Part shown: positions 38,007 to 39,721 of the stretch, piece after piece
Numbering within the stretch: the stretch's first letter is position 1
Layout of the letters: every line of letters begins with the position of its first letter
Origin: Chlorobiota bacterium
GTDB taxonomy: Bacteria; Bacteroidota; Bacteroidia; Bacteroidales; VadinHA17
Length of the DNA: 39,721 bases
Assembly (NCBI GenBank): GCA_013152085.1
Contig: JAADHC010000027.1
Span: 1 to 39,721, forward strand
Direction: 5' to 3'
The notes under the pieces: model-generated
Told to the model about the DNA's origin: nothing
Seen by the model: the letters and a program-made list of their open reading frames with translations, nothing else
The model's database searches: none
Program-made: the position numbers and the translations under genes

Positions 38007-38594
38007 TCAACCTGATATATTTTCATTATTCTTTTTGGGAATTCCAATCCACCTTGCAGTTCTCTTTTTAAATAAACGGTAATCCTCACCGTACAAACTT
38101 TCAAGATAAGGTTCAGCCAGCAGGATCGTATAAAGATAGATCACAATGACAAACACGCCTGTTAACATAAAAGCAAATCCGGACCGTCCGGCAAGGGATA
38201 TTCCAAAAAGCATTAAAAACCACCCGACAAACTGAGGATTCCTGCTCCATCTGTAAATGCCTGTTGTTATAAGCTCTGAAATATCTTGTCCTGTTGACCT
38301 GCTCAGCGAACGAAACTCAATCATACCCGTTGGCAGTATAATTGCCCCGAATAAAAACAGGATCAAACCACCTGCTAAAGCAAATGTTTTGTCGACTGGT
38401 AAAAGCCATACACCGTAGTATGACGCCAACATCAAGGGTATATGGTGAAATGCCCACATAGTAAACCAAAGCGACAGAAGTTTATTCGTATATGTCCCTT
38501 TATTGTCATATGTCTTTTTTATCCCTGAAAAAACAAAAATTCCCAGAATCACCGAGATACCTGTTGAAATGTTTAAAACCATTAATAAGTCCAT
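38007..38594 (-). CDS. Isoprenylcysteine carboxyl methyltransferase-like membrane protein
   Basis: The 195-residue protein has about five hydrophobic helices. Its C-terminal half matches the ICMT/PEMT fold: GIYRWSRNPQFVGW, the SAM-binding region, then AEPYLESLYGEDYRLFKKRT with the conserved Glu and Tyr. Family members methylate small lipophilic or lipid substrates, and many bacterial members have no known substrate. The gene is not in an obvious operon. The upstream regulator gene at 38838-39389 is on the same strand, 243 bp away. Confidence 0.8.
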   Translation of the reverse strand: MDLLMVLNISTGISVILGIFVFSGIKKTYDNKGTYTNKLLSLWFTMWAFHHIPLMLASYYGVWLLPVDKTFALAGGLILFLFGAIILPTGMIEFRSLSRSTGQDISELITTGIYRWSRNPQFVGWFLMLFGISLAGRSGFAFMLTGVFVIVIYLYTILLAEPYLESLYGEDYRLFKKRTARWIGIPKKNNENISG

Positions 38595-38805
38595 ATAGCT
38601 ATCACCAAATATATATATGCCATTTTTTTCTCATAAAATTTACTGTCAAGTGTATTTTGCTTTTTATTTTTCAATTTGCCCCTGTCCAAACTTGAGTTTG
38701 ATAAAAAATATCCCGGTAACCTCAAATTATCAATGTGTTATGTTTGCATTATAAAAACATATTTTGTCAAACAATGCTGCAAAGTTTGATTTTCGCTGCG
38801 ACTTA

Positions 38806-38827
38806 TTTTTTGACAAAAGTCAAAAAA
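38806..38827. other. Perfect inverted repeat TTGAC-N4-GTCAA within T/A tracts
   Basis: Nine-bp arms (38806-38814 and 38819-38827) flank an AAAA spacer. The layout resembles a Crp/Fnr-type box (TTGAC-N4-GTCAA) but the element sits 11 bp past the stop of the Crp/Fnr gene. It could instead be a weak, AT-rich terminator of that gene. Confidence 0.4.
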
Positions 38828-38837
38828 GCAGATTGAA

Positions 38838-39389
38838 TCATATATTGGCTCTGATCCGGCTTAATGTTTCCTGCGAAATGCCCAGATAAGAAGCGATGTG
38901 CCCCAAAGATGCTCTTTTCAAAAGTTCGGGATGATTATTTAATATTTCCTTGTATCGTTCTTTGGCGGATTGAATTTGTAATGAAAAAATCCGTTCTTCT
39001 AATTCAACGAAATATTTTTCGATAAGTAATCTGCCGATTAAATTAAATTCGGGATATTCTTTATAAAGTTGTTGTAATTGATCAAAGTGAATGCTATGTA
39101 ACACACAATTTTCCATAATTTCAATATTTTCATAACTTGGTTTTTGAGCCGTAAACGAATACATTGAAGCAACAATGTCATTTTCAAAAGCAAACCATGA
39201 AGTAATCTCCTTGCCCTCCCGGTAATAATATGCTCTTGCAAAACCACTTTCCATAAAATTCAAATATTTGCATGTCTTACCTTGTTCCAAAAGAAGCGTT
39301 CCTTTTGGAAGAGATCTTTTTGTTATAACTTCAGCTAATACGATCCTGGCTTGTTCGCTTATTGTTCCGAATCGCTTTAATGTTTCCAT
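38838..39389 (-). CDS. Third Crp/Fnr-family transcriptional regulator
   Basis: I chose ATG 39389 (METLKRFGTISEQAR), although the frame reaches ATG 39401, four codons upstream. The 183-residue protein has the cNMP-binding-like domain (RSLPKGTLLLEQGKTCKYL at the start, EITSWFAFENDIVAS in the middle) and a C-terminal helix-turn-helix (RASLGHIASYLGISQETLSRIR). Here the recognition helix SQETLSRIR has Glu, Ser and Arg in the classical Fnr/Crp reading positions. No cysteine cluster is seen. Such short Bacteroidota regulators are common and many are tied to stress or nitrogen-oxide responses. The target here is unknown. Confidence 0.88.
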   Translation of the reverse strand: METLKRFGTISEQARIVLAEVITKRSLPKGTLLLEQGKTCKYLNFMESGFARAYYYREGKEITSWFAFENDIVASMYSFTAQKPSYENIEIMENCVLHSIHFDQLQQLYKEYPEFNLIGRLLIEKYFVELEERIFSLQIQSAKERYKEILNNHPELLKRASLGHIASYLGISQETLSRIRANI

Positions 39390-39721
39390 AATGAAATACA
39401 TTGTTTTTTTTGTTTATGTTCGCACATACCGGCAGTTTGTCTGAAAACCGGCATGTTTTTGTTATTATTTTCAAATATAAGCAGTTTAAAACAATCGTTT
39501 TGATTTGATTTCCAAAACATTTTTGTAAAATCAAACAGCCTGGAACGGCTTATTTACAATCCTGTGCCTCATCATATTCCCAATCCGCTATAATGTTTGT
39601 TTATATTCATGATCAACAACTTAACCTTTAGTCAAAACTTTCACAGAAAGTTTTGGGTGAGGTGTAATAAAGAAATTTCGGTTTTTGTACCTTTAGGTCA
39701 AAATAAAACGAGCGCCTGCCT
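39390..39721. other. Right-end intergenic region
   Basis: About 330 bp without a credible gene. It holds a perfect 9-bp hairpin (AAAACTTTC 39634-39642 and GAAAGTTTT 39646-39654, loop ACA) and a -7-like box TACCTTTA at 39688-39695 on the plus strand, probably for a gene beyond the window. Confidence 0.4.

Overview
The window looks like chromosome from a member of the Bacteroidota, probably an anaerobic or facultative Bacteroidales/Marinilabiliales-type organism. Several signs agree. Promoters carry the Bacteroidota -7 box TAnnTTTG and starts lack clear Shine-Dalgarno sequences. A pyrG-yidC operon, a fused CcsBA cytochrome c assembly protein, a C-terminal type IX secretion sorting domain, a TonB-dependent receptor with an N-terminal carboxypeptidase-regulatory-like domain and a DUF5777-type beta-barrel are all present. 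I saw no tRNA, rRNA, CRISPR array, transposase or phage gene.

Layout. Positions 1-5490 hold the 3' end of a flavin-dependent reductase, a small zinc-ribbon-like protein under an operator-like palindrome, a dynamin-like GTPase, a CorA-type Mg2+ transporter, and a two-gene operon of a sugar-nucleotide-type SDR and a steroid 5-alpha-reductase-like membrane protein. Positions 5700-11700 are a housekeeping operon: a DUF349 repeat protein, CTP synthase and the YidC insertase. Positions 12000-14100 carry an orphan LacI-type regulator and a small winged-helix-like protein. Positions 14250-17690 (minus strand) carry a dihydroorotate-dehydrogenase-like protein and the two subunits of an NfnAB-type ferredoxin:NADP oxidoreductase.

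Positions 17860-29600 are the most interesting part, a cytochrome c island: the CcsBA assembly protein, an octaheme lipoprotein, a heptaheme NapC/NirT-type membrane quinol dehydrogenase with an unusual CX3CH site, a DUF5777-like outer-membrane beta-barrel, a monoheme lipoprotein, and a hexaheme lipoprotein with a collagen-like stalk. A diheme lipoprotein with a similar stalk lies apart at 36706-37674. Together these five cytochromes have 24 predicted haem sites. Two Crp/Fnr-family regulators are interleaved with them. FNR-type boxes (TTGAT-N4-ATCAA or close) lie upstream of the octaheme gene, upstream of the first regulator, and between the hexaheme gene and the second regulator. My reading, which is inference, is an anaerobically regulated route carrying electrons from quinol through the periplasm to the outer membrane or cell surface.

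Positions 30400-39400 hold a haemolysin-III-type membrane protein, a GH9 glycosidase lipoprotein, a TonB-dependent receptor, a T9SS-exported protein, the diheme lipoprotein, an isoprenylcysteine-methyltransferase-like membrane protein and a third Crp/Fnr regulator. Between the T9SS protein and the diheme gene lies an AT-rich array of four CTACGTAG palindromes at an exact 22-bp spacing, with a fifth degenerate copy in register. No feature I recognise explains it.
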